Shown one piece after another: positions 1-5,619 of a stretch of 5,619 nucleotides of DNA. Every line of letters starts with the position of its first letter. Position 1 is the stretch's first letter. A model generated the notes under the pieces. That model saw only the letters and a program-made list of their open reading frames with translations, had not been told where the DNA came from and made no database searches. Position numbers and translations under genes: made by a program. Source of the DNA: Oscillospiraceae bacterium. Its GTDB lineage: Bacteria; Bacillota_A; Clostridia; Oscillospirales; WRJC01. The stretch covers positions 1 to 5,619 of the forward strand of contig WQXD01000247.1 of assembly GCA_009785015.1 (NCBI GenBank), given 5' to 3'.

Positions 1-11
1 ACATTGAGTTT

Positions 12-39
12 TTGACCGAACCGAAAAATAAAACAGAAT
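12..39 (+). promoter_or_regulatory. possible weak promoter upstream of the LRR-SLH gene
   Basis: TTGACC (12-17) resembles a sigma-A -35 box at 5 of 6 positions. Sixteen bases later CAGAAT (34-39) matches TATAAT at 4 of 6. Transcription would start near position 46, just before the hairpin at 43-93. The -10 box is poor and only about 100 bases precede the gene, so the true promoter could lie outside the window. This is a pattern match only. Confidence 0.25.
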
Positions 40-42
40 AAA

Positions 43-98
43 GCAAACAGGGCGGCTATCCGTGCGGTTATATGGATAACCGCCCCTTGTTGCAATTT
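43..98 (+). terminator. hairpin, possible terminator of an upstream gene or leader structure
   Basis: The arms GGGCGGCTATCC (50-61) and GGATAACCGCCC (74-85) pair at 11 of 12 positions around a 12-base loop. The stem may extend outward through GCAA (43-46) with TTGC (90-93). The following T-rich stretch (87-98, interrupted by G, C and A) is weak for an intrinsic terminator. A second, mutually exclusive perfect 8-bp hairpin, GCGGTTAT (64-71) with ATAACCGC (76-83), shares the right arm. The structure could end an unseen upstream transcript, or sit in the 5' leader of the gene at 116. The sequence alone does not decide between these. Confidence 0.45.
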
Positions 99-99
99 T

Positions 100-109
100 A
101 AGGATGGAG
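100..109 (+). promoter_or_regulatory. ribosome binding site that sets the start of the LRR-SLH gene
   Basis: AAGGATGGAG contains a GGAG core (106-109) six bases before the ATG at 116. The first in-frame ATG, at 104, lies inside this Shine-Dalgarno sequence and so is unlikely to be the start. A second ATG at 119 directly follows the one at 116 and would also be at acceptable spacing. The first residue is therefore uncertain by one codon. Confidence 0.7.
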
Positions 110-115
110 TTTTTT

Positions 116-1867
116 ATGATGAAACGACATTTAGCTATATTCGTAGCTTTGGTTTTGCTTATTTCGGCGATTCCCCTATATGTCGGCGCTGCCGATTCCG
201 ATTTTGAAGTCCAAAATGGTGTTTTGATGAGATACAACGGAAAAAATGGAATCGTGAGTGTACCGAATACCGTCAAGGAAATCGGAAAATACGCTTTTTC
301 CAAAAATTCATATATCAGCAAAGTGATTTTACCCGATTCCGTGACAACAATCGGAGAATACGCATTCAGCGAATGTCCGGCGCTTACAAGCGTAGTCATC
401 GGCAGCAAAGTCACCGTTATCGGATTGAGCGCGTTCATGGATTGTTATTTTTTGAAAGAAATGAACATCCCCGACAGCGTTGAGGTTATCGGAGCGGGGG
501 CTTTTGCAAATTGTTATTCCCTCCCGGGCATAAAATTCGGCGATGGACTCATGAGCATCGGGGCCCGGGCTTTTTCGATGTGCCTCGGATTTAAAACAAT
601 AAATATACCCTCTAATCTGATTGCCATCGGGTTCGGCGCTTTTTCGGGCTGCGTCAATCTCGAAAATTACACCGTATCGGAAGACAATAAGGATTTTGCC
701 GTCTTTGACGGGGTTCTGTATTCCAAAGACGGAAAAACATTGGTCGCATATCCTCAAAAGCGGGAGGGCGCGTACACGTTGCGCGCGGGAACCGTGACTA
801 TCGGAGCCGGCGCTTTTTCATACGCCATAGACCTGACGGGTCTTGCAGGAACCGGGGATGTGGAATTTGTCGAAGTATCCGCTTTCGAATATTGCATTTC
901 ACTGCGCGACATATATCTGCCAAAAGCGCTGCTGATAAACGACTATGCCTTTAACGGCTGCGAATCCCTGAAAACGGCGCGCTTGGGCGGCGCGAATGTC
1001 GGGCAGTATTCTTTTGCGGAATGTCCCATGCTCAATACCGTCATTATTTCGGAGGGATCGGAGTTGATCAATGACTTCGCGTTCGGGTGGTGCCCGATGC
1101 TGGCGGATCTCGTACTGCCGTCGACTATCCAATTGATAGGAAACAATGTCTTCTCCTATACCCCCAAGGACACGAGAATTTTGTGCGAAGTCGGCAGTGC
1201 CCCGCATAGATTTTTTTCTTCTTTCGGAATGGTCTGCGAACCCCTGCCCAAGGCCTCGGATTGGGCGCTCGAGCTTTTGGAAGCCGCTGACAGGTTCGCC
1301 GTCGCGAACCTTCAAATCGGGTATAAGGAAAATGCCACGCGTCACCAGTTCACGCTCGCGGTCGCCAACTTTTTGGAACAGTATTACAACAAAAAAGTGG
1401 ACACGCTCGCAAAAGAACGCGGATTCGCAGTCGGCAAATTCTCCGACACGGAAGACATGGACATTTTACTTGTAAACGCGCTTAAATTGGTAAACGGGAC
1501 AGGTGAAGGCAAATTTTCGCCCGACGCCTTGCTCACCCGCGAACAGGCCGCCACTTTGATGTACCGCATTATGATTGACATCTTAGGAGAACCGGAACCC
1601 GAGCCTGAGCCCGAAGAACCCGGCGAAGACGCGGAAGAGCCGGAAGAGTCGGAAGAGTCGGAAGAAGTGATCGAGGCCCCCGAACCCGAGCCAAAATACA
1701 AAGACGCCGCCAAGATATCGTCCTGGGCCTTGGACGCCGTAAACGCGATGACGGACGCAGGTATTATGGTCGGCGACGGCGCGAATTTCAATCCGCAGGA
1801 TCCCTGCACCCGTGAAATGTGCATTATAATGTTCGCCAGATTGTGGAATACGGTAAACGCAAAATAG
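116..1867 (+). CDS. secreted BspA-like leucine-rich-repeat protein with SLH-type wall-anchoring motifs
   Basis: A 583-residue surface protein. Residues 1 to about 25 form a Sec signal peptide: MMKRH, a hydrophobic run, then a YVGAADS cleavage region. From about 34 to 372 there are roughly ten LRR_5 (BspA/TpLRR) repeats following the pattern V..IG..AF..C..L..I.LP.S, including AFSECPAL, AFANCYSL, AFNGCESL and SFAECPML. One longer unit carries the FDGVLYSKDGKTL segment typical of this family. The C-terminus holds three degenerate SLH-like motifs (about 380-428, 442-491 and 528-576), with TRHQ, TREQ and TREM in place of the classical TRAE. An acidic Glu/Pro linker (492-526) separates the second and third. 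In Gram-positive bacteria SLH triplets bind pyruvylated secondary wall polymers; LRR_5 arrays usually bind proteins or glycans. The ligand is unknown. The start at 116 is chosen for its ribosome binding site. The stalk-rhodanese gene follows 71 bases later with no terminator between. Family is confident; role is inferred. Confidence 0.9.
   Translation: MMKRHLAIFVALVLLISAIPLYVGAADSDFEVQNGVLMRYNGKNGIVSVPNTVKEIGKYAFSKNSYISKVILPDSVTTIGEYAFSECPALTSVVIGSKVTVIGLSAFMDCYFLKEMNIPDSVEVIGAGAFANCYSLPGIKFGDGLMSIGARAFSMCLGFKTINIPSNLIAIGFGAFSGCVNLENYTVSEDNKDFAVFDGVLYSKDGKTLVAYPQKREGAYTLRAGTVTIGAGAFSYAIDLTGLAGTGDVEFVEVSAFEYCISLRDIYLPKALLINDYAFNGCESLKTARLGGANVGQYSFAECPMLNTVIISEGSELINDFAFGWCPMLADLVLPSTIQLIGNNVFSYTPKDTRILCEVGSAPHRFFSSFGMVCEPLPKASDWALELLEAADRFAVANLQIGYKENATRHQFTLAVANFLEQYYNKKVDTLAKERGFAVGKFSDTEDMDILLVNALKLVNGTGEGKFSPDALLTREQAATLMYRIMIDILGEPEPEPEPEEPGEDAEEPEESEESEEVIEAPEPEPKYKDAAKISSWALDAVNAMTDAGIMVGDGANFNPQDPCTREMCIIMFARLWNTVNAK
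1633..1668 (+). repeat. 9-base tandem repeat in the acidic linker of the LRR-SLH gene
   Basis: Units GGAAGAGCC (1633-1641), GGAAGAGTC (1642-1650) and GGAAGAGTC (1651-1659) are followed by a decayed copy, GGAAGAAGT (1660-1668). The unit is a multiple of three, so gain or loss of copies would change linker length without a frameshift. They encode EEP/EES steps in the Glu/Pro-rich spacer between SLH motifs 2 and 3. Confidence 0.75.
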
Positions 1868-1872
1868 AAACA

Positions 1873-1892
1873 GAAAAATTTCACAAAAACGC
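1873..1892 (+). repeat. post-stop direct repeat, copy 1
   Basis: A 20-base sequence, starting GAAAAATTTCAC and ending in CGC, begins six bases after the LRR-SLH stop codon. It matches 2606-2625 at 19 of 20 positions (C versus T at the twelfth base). The flanks of the two copies do not match. It lies in the 71-base gap before the stalk-rhodanese gene. No function is known to me. Confidence 0.6.
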
Positions 1893-1938
1893 GAATCTCC
1901 AGAGCCCTAACGAAAAATGATAATTTTAGGAGAAAACA

Positions 1939-2577
1939 ATGAAGACAAAAAAACATATAAAACTATGTGTTACCGCGTTTCTAACGGCGGCAATGTTATG
2001 CGTGACCGTTTTTGCTTCGTCGGGGTTTCAGTCCGCCCAAATTTACTACAACAACATAAAAATCGTTATAGATGGCGAGGAAATAACGCCCAAAGACGCA
2101 TTGGGCAATACTGTTGATCCGTTTATTATGGACGGGACTACATATCTTCCCGTAAGGGCAGTCAGCAAGGCGTTGGGAATGGATGTCAGGTGGGAAGAGA
2201 GCACTTATACGGTTTTCTTGACTTCTTCGGTTGAACCGGACGATAAACCCGTTGAAATCGAAGCGGTTTACCGTAAAATAAGCGCCGCGGAAGCGCACCA
2301 GATGATGGTATCCGCAGATAATTTTATATTGCTCGACGTCCGGACAGAGGAAGAGTACAGAAACCAACGCATAGAAGGCGCGATACTCATTCCTGATTAT
2401 GAAATCGCAGCCAAAGCGGAATCAAAATTGCCTGACAAAAACGCTGTTATCCTCGTTTATTGCGGAAGCGGGCGCAGAAGCGAAAGTGCCGCTCGCGAGC
2501 TTGTGGGTTTGGGATATACGAACGTATATGATTTTGGCGCTATATCAAGCTGGCCCTATGGAACTGTAAGCGGGTAA
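1939..2577 (+). CDS. secreted stalk-domain (copper amine oxidase N-term type) plus rhodanese fusion protein
   Basis: A 212-residue protein. Residues 1 to about 26 are a signal peptide (MKTKK, hydrophobic core, VFASSG). Residues about 35-96 match the 'copper amine oxidase N-terminal' stalk domain common in Clostridia: an IKIVIDGE strand, then DGTTYLPVRAVSKALG and a WEES turn. Residues about 112-208 form one rhodanese domain, with LLDVRTEEEY (131-140) and the active-site loop CGSGRRS whose catalytic Cys is residue 175. Rhodaneses carry sulfur as a cysteine persulfide; here the domain would work outside the membrane, where its donor and acceptor are unknown. No lipobox or transmembrane anchor is seen beyond the signal peptide. 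AGGAG (1928-1932) lies six bases before the ATG, and the gene ends in tandem stops, TAA then TAG. It is probably cotranscribed with the LRR-SLH gene and ends at the terminator at 2630. Domains are confident; function is inferred. Confidence 0.9.
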   Translation: MKTKKHIKLCVTAFLTAAMLCVTVFASSGFQSAQIYYNNIKIVIDGEEITPKDALGNTVDPFIMDGTTYLPVRAVSKALGMDVRWEESTYTVFLTSSVEPDDKPVEIEAVYRKISAAEAHQMMVSADNFILLDVRTEEEYRNQRIEGAILIPDYEIAAKAESKLPDKNAVILVYCGSGRRSESAARELVGLGYTNVYDFGAISSWPYGTVSG

Positions 2578-2605
2578 TAGCCGAGATACATTCGACGCCA
2601 AATGG

Positions 2606-2625
2606 GAAAAATTTCATAAAAACGC
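2606..2625 (+). repeat. post-stop direct repeat, copy 2
   Basis: This is the second copy of the 20-base sequence at 1873-1892, with T instead of C at its twelfth base. It lies 28 bases after the rhodanese stop codon and five bases before the terminator stem. Here its A-rich part could double as the upstream A-tract of that terminator. That role does not explain copy 1, which has no hairpin after it. Confidence 0.6.
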
Positions 2626-2629
2626 AAAA

Positions 2630-2675
2630 CCGGCAATTTCCGATATCGAAAATTGCCGGTAATTATTTGTTTTTT
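2630..2675 (+). terminator. strong intrinsic terminator after the stalk-rhodanese gene
   Basis: A perfect 10-bp stem, CCGGCAATTT (2630-2639) with AAATTGCCGG (2650-2659), encloses a 10-base loop (CCGATATCGA, itself containing a palindrome). A T-rich tail runs from 2663 to 2675, with six consecutive T at 2670-2675. It separates the LRR-SLH/rhodanese unit from the ribU unit. Confidence 0.92.
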
Positions 2676-2707
2676 ATAAATTTTTATACCTCTTTTTTTA
2701 TTTGGCA

Positions 2708-2736
2708 TTGCAATTTATATATATCCATGGTATAAT
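2708..2736 (+). promoter_or_regulatory. sigma-A type extended -10 promoter for the ribU operon
   Basis: TTGCAA (2708-2713) is followed after exactly 17 bases by a perfect TATAAT (2731-2736), with TG at 2728-2729 making an extended -10. Transcription should start near 2743, leaving a leader of about 37 bases before the GTG at 2780. That is too short for an FMN riboswitch. It lies directly downstream of the terminator at 2630-2675, as expected for the start of a new unit. Confidence 0.8.
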
Positions 2737-2779
2737 AATAACATTAGAATACCGTGAAAACAGGAAGGATTTATTTGTC

Positions 2780-3481
2780 GTGAACTCAAAAATCGATCTC
2801 AAAAAACTGACGATTATCGCCGTTCTCGGAGCGGCGGCGTATCTGGCCATGCTCGCTTCGCAGATGTTTCCGCCGCTGGTGCCCATGCCGCCTCTGAAAT
2901 ATGACCCAAAGGACGTAGTCATACTCCTCGGGGGATTTCTTTACGGACCTCTTGCCGCCGCCGCCATATCCGTGATAGTTTCTCTGATAGAGATGATTTC
3001 GGTCAGCACCACCGGCCCCATCGGACTTGTGATGAACATTGTTTCGACTTGTTCGTTTACGTGCGTGGCGGCCTTCATCTACAAGTTCGGGCCCAAAAAA
3101 AAGACGCTGACCGGGGCGGTCATCGGGCTTTTTGCCGGGGTGATTTCCATGGTCTCGGTAATGATGCTGTGGAATTACATAATCACGCCGATATATGTCT
3201 CAGCCACGCGTGAAGGCATCGCGGCTGCCCGCGAAATGGTGTCGGGGATGCTGATTCCTGTTTTTTTGCCGTTCAACCTGCTCAAAGGCGGCCTCAACGC
3301 GGCTCTCACAATGCTCATATACAAGCCGCTCTCGACCGCTTTGGTCAAACTGCACCTGATTTCGAAAACCGGCCCCGCCAATTCGCAAGCGGGCAAAATA
3401 AACGCCGGCGTCATAGCGGCCTCGCTGGGCGCGGCTGCCACCGTTATTTTGCTGATGCTTGTTTTCGCGGGGGTTATCTGA
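2780..3481 (+). CDS. ribU: riboflavin ECF transporter substrate-binding (S) component, RibU family
   Basis: A 233-residue integral membrane protein with about six hydrophobic segments. RibU is the S component that captures riboflavin and docks on a shared EcfT-EcfA-EcfA' energising module; those genes are not in the window, as is usual for group II ECF systems. Family features in order: AxxxA in the first helix (A14, A18), where S components contact EcfT; LKYDPKDVVILLGGFLYGP (39-57); the IEM...STTGPIGLVMN region (70-86); LWNYIITPIY (130-139); and FLPFNLLKGGLNA (162-174), followed by IYKP. The last hydrophobic segment is about 209-232. The GTG at 2780 is chosen because AGGAAGGA (2762-2769) precedes it, though at a long spacing of about 10 bases. 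A TTG start at 2702 would fall upstream of the mapped promoter. A secreted-protein gene follows after 30 bases with no terminator. Assignment to RibU rather than another vitamin S component rests on motif recall. Confidence 0.87.
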   Translation: MNSKIDLKKLTIIAVLGAAAYLAMLASQMFPPLVPMPPLKYDPKDVVILLGGFLYGPLAAAAISVIVSLIEMISVSTTGPIGLVMNIVSTCSFTCVAAFIYKFGPKKKTLTGAVIGLFAGVISMVSVMMLWNYIITPIYVSATREGIAAAREMVSGMLIPVFLPFNLLKGGLNAALTMLIYKPLSTALVKLHLISKTGPANSQAGKINAGVIAASLGAAATVILLMLVFAGVI

Positions 3482-3511
3482 TTAGATTAAAGAAAGGAAA
3501 AAAACAAACAA

Positions 3512-4111
3512 ATGTTTAAATTCAGACTGTTTTCCATAGCGCTCGCCGTTTGCCTTATACTGGCCCTGCCTGCATTTTTGGGTCCGTCCGCTTCTTCTTT
3601 GGTGAGCGGGGCGGAATTGGGCGCGGCTGCGGGTTCGGCGGACGACCCGCTGGTGACTTTGAGCTACATAAACAAGGTTTTCAAACCCCAGCTCGAAGAC
3701 TCCGTTTTAAAGGTGGTGGAGGAAAAATTGAAAAGCTTCACCCCTCCCGCCGCTTCATCACCGCCCGCCGCTTCGAATCCTCCTGCCTCATCCCCTCCCG
3801 CGCAAAATATATATATCATGTCAGACGGCGCCTCGAGTTCATATGTGGTGCTGGAACTGACAAAAGGTCAGCGGCTGCGGGTCAGGGAGGGCTGCCTCGA
3901 ATTTATCCTGCGTCCGGGCAGCGGCGCGGTGGTCATATCGAATTTCAAGACGCAGGGCATAGCCGACCTGACGACCGGGGAAGAACTTTTAAACGGGGCC
4001 GGCCTGCCCATAAACCACTCGCTGCTGATTCCGAGAAACGACGGCAGGGGAATTTCGGTGACTTCGGTTGTCGCGTATGTGATGGTCAGGGGCGATTATG
4101 AGATATATTAA
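3512..4111 (+). CDS. secreted protein of unknown function with proline-rich linker and C-terminal beta-type domain
   Basis: A 199-residue protein. I do not recognise a named family. Residues 1 to about 28 look like a signal peptide (MFKFR, a long hydrophobic core, then a Ser/Ala-rich stretch). Residues 45-76 begin DPLVTLSYINKVF and look helical or coiled. A Pro/Ala/Ser linker follows (78-97), built from imperfect PPAASS repeats. The C-terminal region (about 100-199) is rich in alternating hydrophobic residues and ends with LLIPRNDGRGI (171-181) and MVRGDYEIY (191-199); its DGRG and LxxGQ elements suggest a small beta domain with conserved turns. It resembles, from memory, uncharacterised secreted proteins of Clostridia with DPLVTLSY starts. 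AGAAAGGAA (3491-3499) lies about 12 bases before the ATG. The next gene starts inside this one (14-base overlap), so translation is probably coupled and the two products may act together at the wall. Confidence 0.82.
   Translation: MFKFRLFSIALAVCLILALPAFLGPSASSLVSGAELGAAAGSADDPLVTLSYINKVFKPQLEDSVLKVVEEKLKSFTPPAASSPPAASNPPASSPPAQNIYIMSDGASSSYVVLELTKGQRLRVREGCLEFILRPGSGAVVISNFKTQGIADLTTGEELLNGAGLPINHSLLIPRNDGRGISVTSVVAYVMVRGDYEIY
3743..3805 (+). repeat. degenerate tandem repeat encoding the proline-rich linker
   Basis: The units are 18, 18 and 15 bases plus a partial copy: 3743-3760 (PPAASS), 3761-3778 (PPAASN), 3779-3793 (PPASS) and 3794-3805 (PPAQ). All are in frame, so copy-number change would only alter spacer length between the helical N-terminal part and the C-terminal domain. 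Confidence 0.65.
4088..4092 (+). promoter_or_regulatory. ribosome binding site for the SpoIID-like gene, inside the preceding gene
   Basis: AGGGG (4088-4092) lies five bases before the ATG at 4098. It sits within the last codons of the preceding reading frame, whose TAA is at 4109-4111. This supports the ATG as the start and suggests translational coupling of the two genes. Confidence 0.65.
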
Positions 4112-5619
4112 GTATTTGGCGTTGGTTTTGGCCTGTTTTTGGCTTGTATGTTTCGGATCCGGCTTTGTATCCGCGGAAAATTTCGATTCAAATCCGAATA
4201 TGCGCATAGGGCTTGTGTATGATGACGGAATCGTCGAGAGTTTTTTGACCTCGGCGCCAAACGGGTTCTATTTCGGAAGCGTAAAAGATTCCCCGACGGC
4301 GCCATTCGAGGTTTTCTTCCATATCAAAAACACAAAAATAACGGTGGCGCATATCGCCAATTTGGCCAAAAATTCCGTCGGCGGGTATTACGCGGCGGGA
4401 AGTAACATAAAAGTCGGAAAATACAGCATCGAATTTGACAAAAGATTTTCAAATTTTGCCGAAGCCTACAAATTTATCGGCGGACTCCCCGCAAGCGGGT
4501 TCCCAAACCCCTTTCCCGCATATATAAACGGAGCCGTAACGGTGCGTTTCGGCAGCTTTGCTACTGCCGACTCGGCGAAATCGCAAATGGACCAAAGCAA
4601 AAAAAACTCCCCGGCGGCGCTTTATCTGGCAGCGGAGTCGGACAAAGCCGCGGTGGTGATCGACCCCGACACGGACGCGGTCCTGTTTTTGTACGAGGAC
4701 GGCGACAACAACTTCGCGGCCGTTGCGGCAAAAGGGACCGGTCTGAGTTATGGGGATTCGATTGCCCGGCTTTCTTCACAAGACACGGATTTCACCACCT
4801 CGCCGGCGGGCAATATATACGCGGGCGCCTTTGTGTACCGGATAAAAAACTCCGGAGTGGAAGTGATAGCCCTGATCGGCCTCGACGATTATATAAAAGG
4901 CGTGATTCCGTACGAAGTGTCGCCCGTATGGCACGACGAAGCGCTGAAGGCCTTTTCCATCGCGGTCAGGACATACGCCATGGGCTCGGCGGCCAAACAC
5001 GCGGCGAGCGGTTTCATGCTCTGCAATTCCGCGCACTGCCAGCTCTATGTGGGTTCTAAGAGGGCGACCGACAAGACAAACGCCGCAGTGGACGCTACAA
5101 AGGATCTGGTGATGACATATAATAACCAAATTATACAGGCGGTGTACCATTCCTCAAGCGGCGGGGTCACCGAAAACCACAACGACGCCTGGGGCGGGAC
5201 GCTGGTATATCCCTATTTGACCAGCGTGGCGGTGCCCCTTGAACAATACGCCGCGCCGGGGAGGCAAAATTCGCTCTGGGCAAACAGCGTATCCCCGAAG
5301 GAACTCTACGAATATCTGACGGGCTCCAGCCCGCAGGCTTCAAAATTCAAAGGCAAATTAAATTCCGAAATAGTGAAAATCACCATAGACCAGCGCTCCC
5401 CCTCTTCTAATTATGTAAAAAGCGTCAGCGTGACCGACAAAAACGGCAATACGGTTCAAATATCCAATTCGGCCACAGTCAGAAGCGCCTTTGGCAGATA
5501 TGCCAACAGCGCGAATATGGATATATATATGTCATCCAAATTCAAAAGCACCCTGATGCCCTCAAGCCAAAAAGCTTTGCAGCAGGATATAGAGGCGGGC
5601 AAGACATATATCGTCACCG
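4098..5619 (+). CDS. SpoIID/LytB-family secreted peptidoglycan protein, 3' end beyond the window
   Basis: An open frame runs from ATG 4098 through the window edge (507 codons seen, no stop). Residues 1-26 form a signal peptide ending in FVSA. Residues about 35-250 are an N-terminal extension; within it about 117-166 look SPOR-like, with AYINGAVTVRFGSFAT followed by an AKSQM helix. The SpoIID/LytB domain begins near 255. YIKGVIPYEV (265-274) carries the expected catalytic Glu273; EALKAFSIAVRTYA (281-294) follows. His301, Cys309 and the His313-Cys314 pair fall where SpoIID zinc ligands lie. Then come YHSSSGGVTEN (350-360) and AWGG (364-367). SpoIID enzymes are lytic transglycosylases that cut glycan strands stripped of peptides; LytB relatives stimulate amidases. 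Sporulation SpoIID is about 340 residues, so this longer protein is better called a paralogue, and no gene symbol is given. It overlaps the preceding gene by 14 bases. Residues beyond about 390 lie outside the core domain and are not identified. Confidence 0.9.
   Translation, partial: MRYIKYLALVLACFWLVCFGSGFVSAENFDSNPNMRIGLVYDDGIVESFLTSAPNGFYFGSVKDSPTAPFEVFFHIKNTKITVAHIANLAKNSVGGYYAAGSNIKVGKYSIEFDKRFSNFAEAYKFIGGLPASGFPNPFPAYINGAVTVRFGSFATADSAKSQMDQSKKNSPAALYLAAESDKAAVVIDPDTDAVLFLYEDGDNNFAAVAAKGTGLSYGDSIARLSSQDTDFTTSPAGNIYAGAFVYRIKNSGVEVIALIGLDDYIKGVIPYEVSPVWHDEALKAFSIAVRTYAMGSAAKHAASGFMLCNSAHCQLYVGSKRATDKTNAAVDATKDLVMTYNNQIIQAVYHSSSGGVTENHNDAWGGTLVYPYLTSVAVPLEQYAAPGRQNSLWANSVSPKELYEYLTGSSPQASKFKGKLNSEIVKITIDQRSPSSNYVKSVSVTDKNGNTVQISNSATVRSAFGRYANSANMDIYMSSKFKSTLMPSSQKALQQDIEAGKTYIVT

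Noticed and set aside
1880..1924. Separate promoter for the stalk-rhodanese gene (TTCACA and GATAAT)
   Set aside because: The boxes are about 33 bases apart, and a GATAAT -10 at 1919 would start RNA at or past the ribosome binding site.
1939..2004. Lipoprotein signal around Cys21 of the stalk-rhodanese protein, or Cys18 of the SpoIID-like protein
   Set aside because: The residues before these cysteines (AML and WLV) do not fit the lipobox L-A/S-G/A-C.
1917..2117. Short + strand frame overlapping the start of the stalk-rhodanese gene
   Set aside because: It is out of frame with a clear two-domain protein and its ATG lies just before the ribosome binding site of that gene.
2702..2779. Longer ribU starting at TTG 2702
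   Set aside because: That start lies upstream of the promoter's -10 box and of the likely transcript start, and no ribosome binding site precedes it.
2578..2779. FMN (RFN) or other riboswitch before ribU
   Set aside because: The interval is filled by the repeat copy, the terminator and the promoter; no RFN-like conserved segments are visible.
3550..4101. Alternative + strand frame inside the gene at 3512
   Set aside because: Its translation is rich in Arg/Gly with no signal peptide or family pattern, whereas the 3512 frame has a signal peptide and an ordered domain.
329..5150. Open frames on the minus strand (for example 329-757, 899-1345, 1384-1956, 4776-5150)
   Set aside because: They lie opposite confidently assigned genes, their translations show no recognisable domains, and they follow codon composition of the + strand genes.
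1..5619. CRISPR array, insertion sequence, tRNA, toxin-antitoxin or defence genes
   Set aside because: No spaced repeats, transposase motifs, terminal inverted repeats or tRNA-like folds were seen; the genes are wall, surface and transport functions.

Overview
The window looks like an ordinary chromosomal segment of a Gram-positive, Clostridia-like bacterium (Bacillota), probably an uncultured lineage. The evidence is AGGAG-type ribosome binding sites, Sec signal peptides with no outer-membrane features, SLH (S-layer homology) anchoring, a 'copper amine oxidase N-terminal' stalk domain, a stand-alone ECF-transporter substrate-binding component and a SpoIID/LytB-family wall enzyme. All five genes are on the + strand. 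No mobile element, CRISPR array, tRNA or rRNA is visible.

Region 1 (1-2676) is a cell-surface unit. After a hairpin-rich leader (about 43-98) comes a secreted BspA-like leucine-rich-repeat protein with three SLH-like motifs (116-1867). After a 71-base gap without a terminator comes a small secreted protein fusing a stalk domain to a catalytically intact-looking rhodanese domain (1939-2577). A strong intrinsic terminator (2630-2675) closes this unit. A 20-base sequence, identical at 19 positions, follows the stop codon of both genes.

Region 2 (2708-5619) starts at a good extended -10 promoter (TTGCAA, 17 bases, TATAAT). It reads through a RibU-type riboflavin ECF S component (2780-3481), a secreted protein of unrecognised function with a proline-rich linker (3512-4111), and a SpoIID/LytB-like secreted protein (from 4098) whose 3' end lies outside the window. 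The last gene is a clear coding region whose ATG overlaps the end of the previous gene by 14 bases. These three genes look like one operon.

Four of the five products are predicted to act outside the membrane: surface display (LRR-SLH), sulfur or thiol chemistry (rhodanese), and peptidoglycan processing (SpoIID-like with an uncharacterised partner). The fifth imports riboflavin. I see no convincing new defence or mobile system. The least explained items are the small secreted protein overlapping the SpoIID-like gene, a SPOR-like segment inside that SpoIID-like protein, the extracytoplasmic stalk-rhodanese fusion, and the post-stop repeat.
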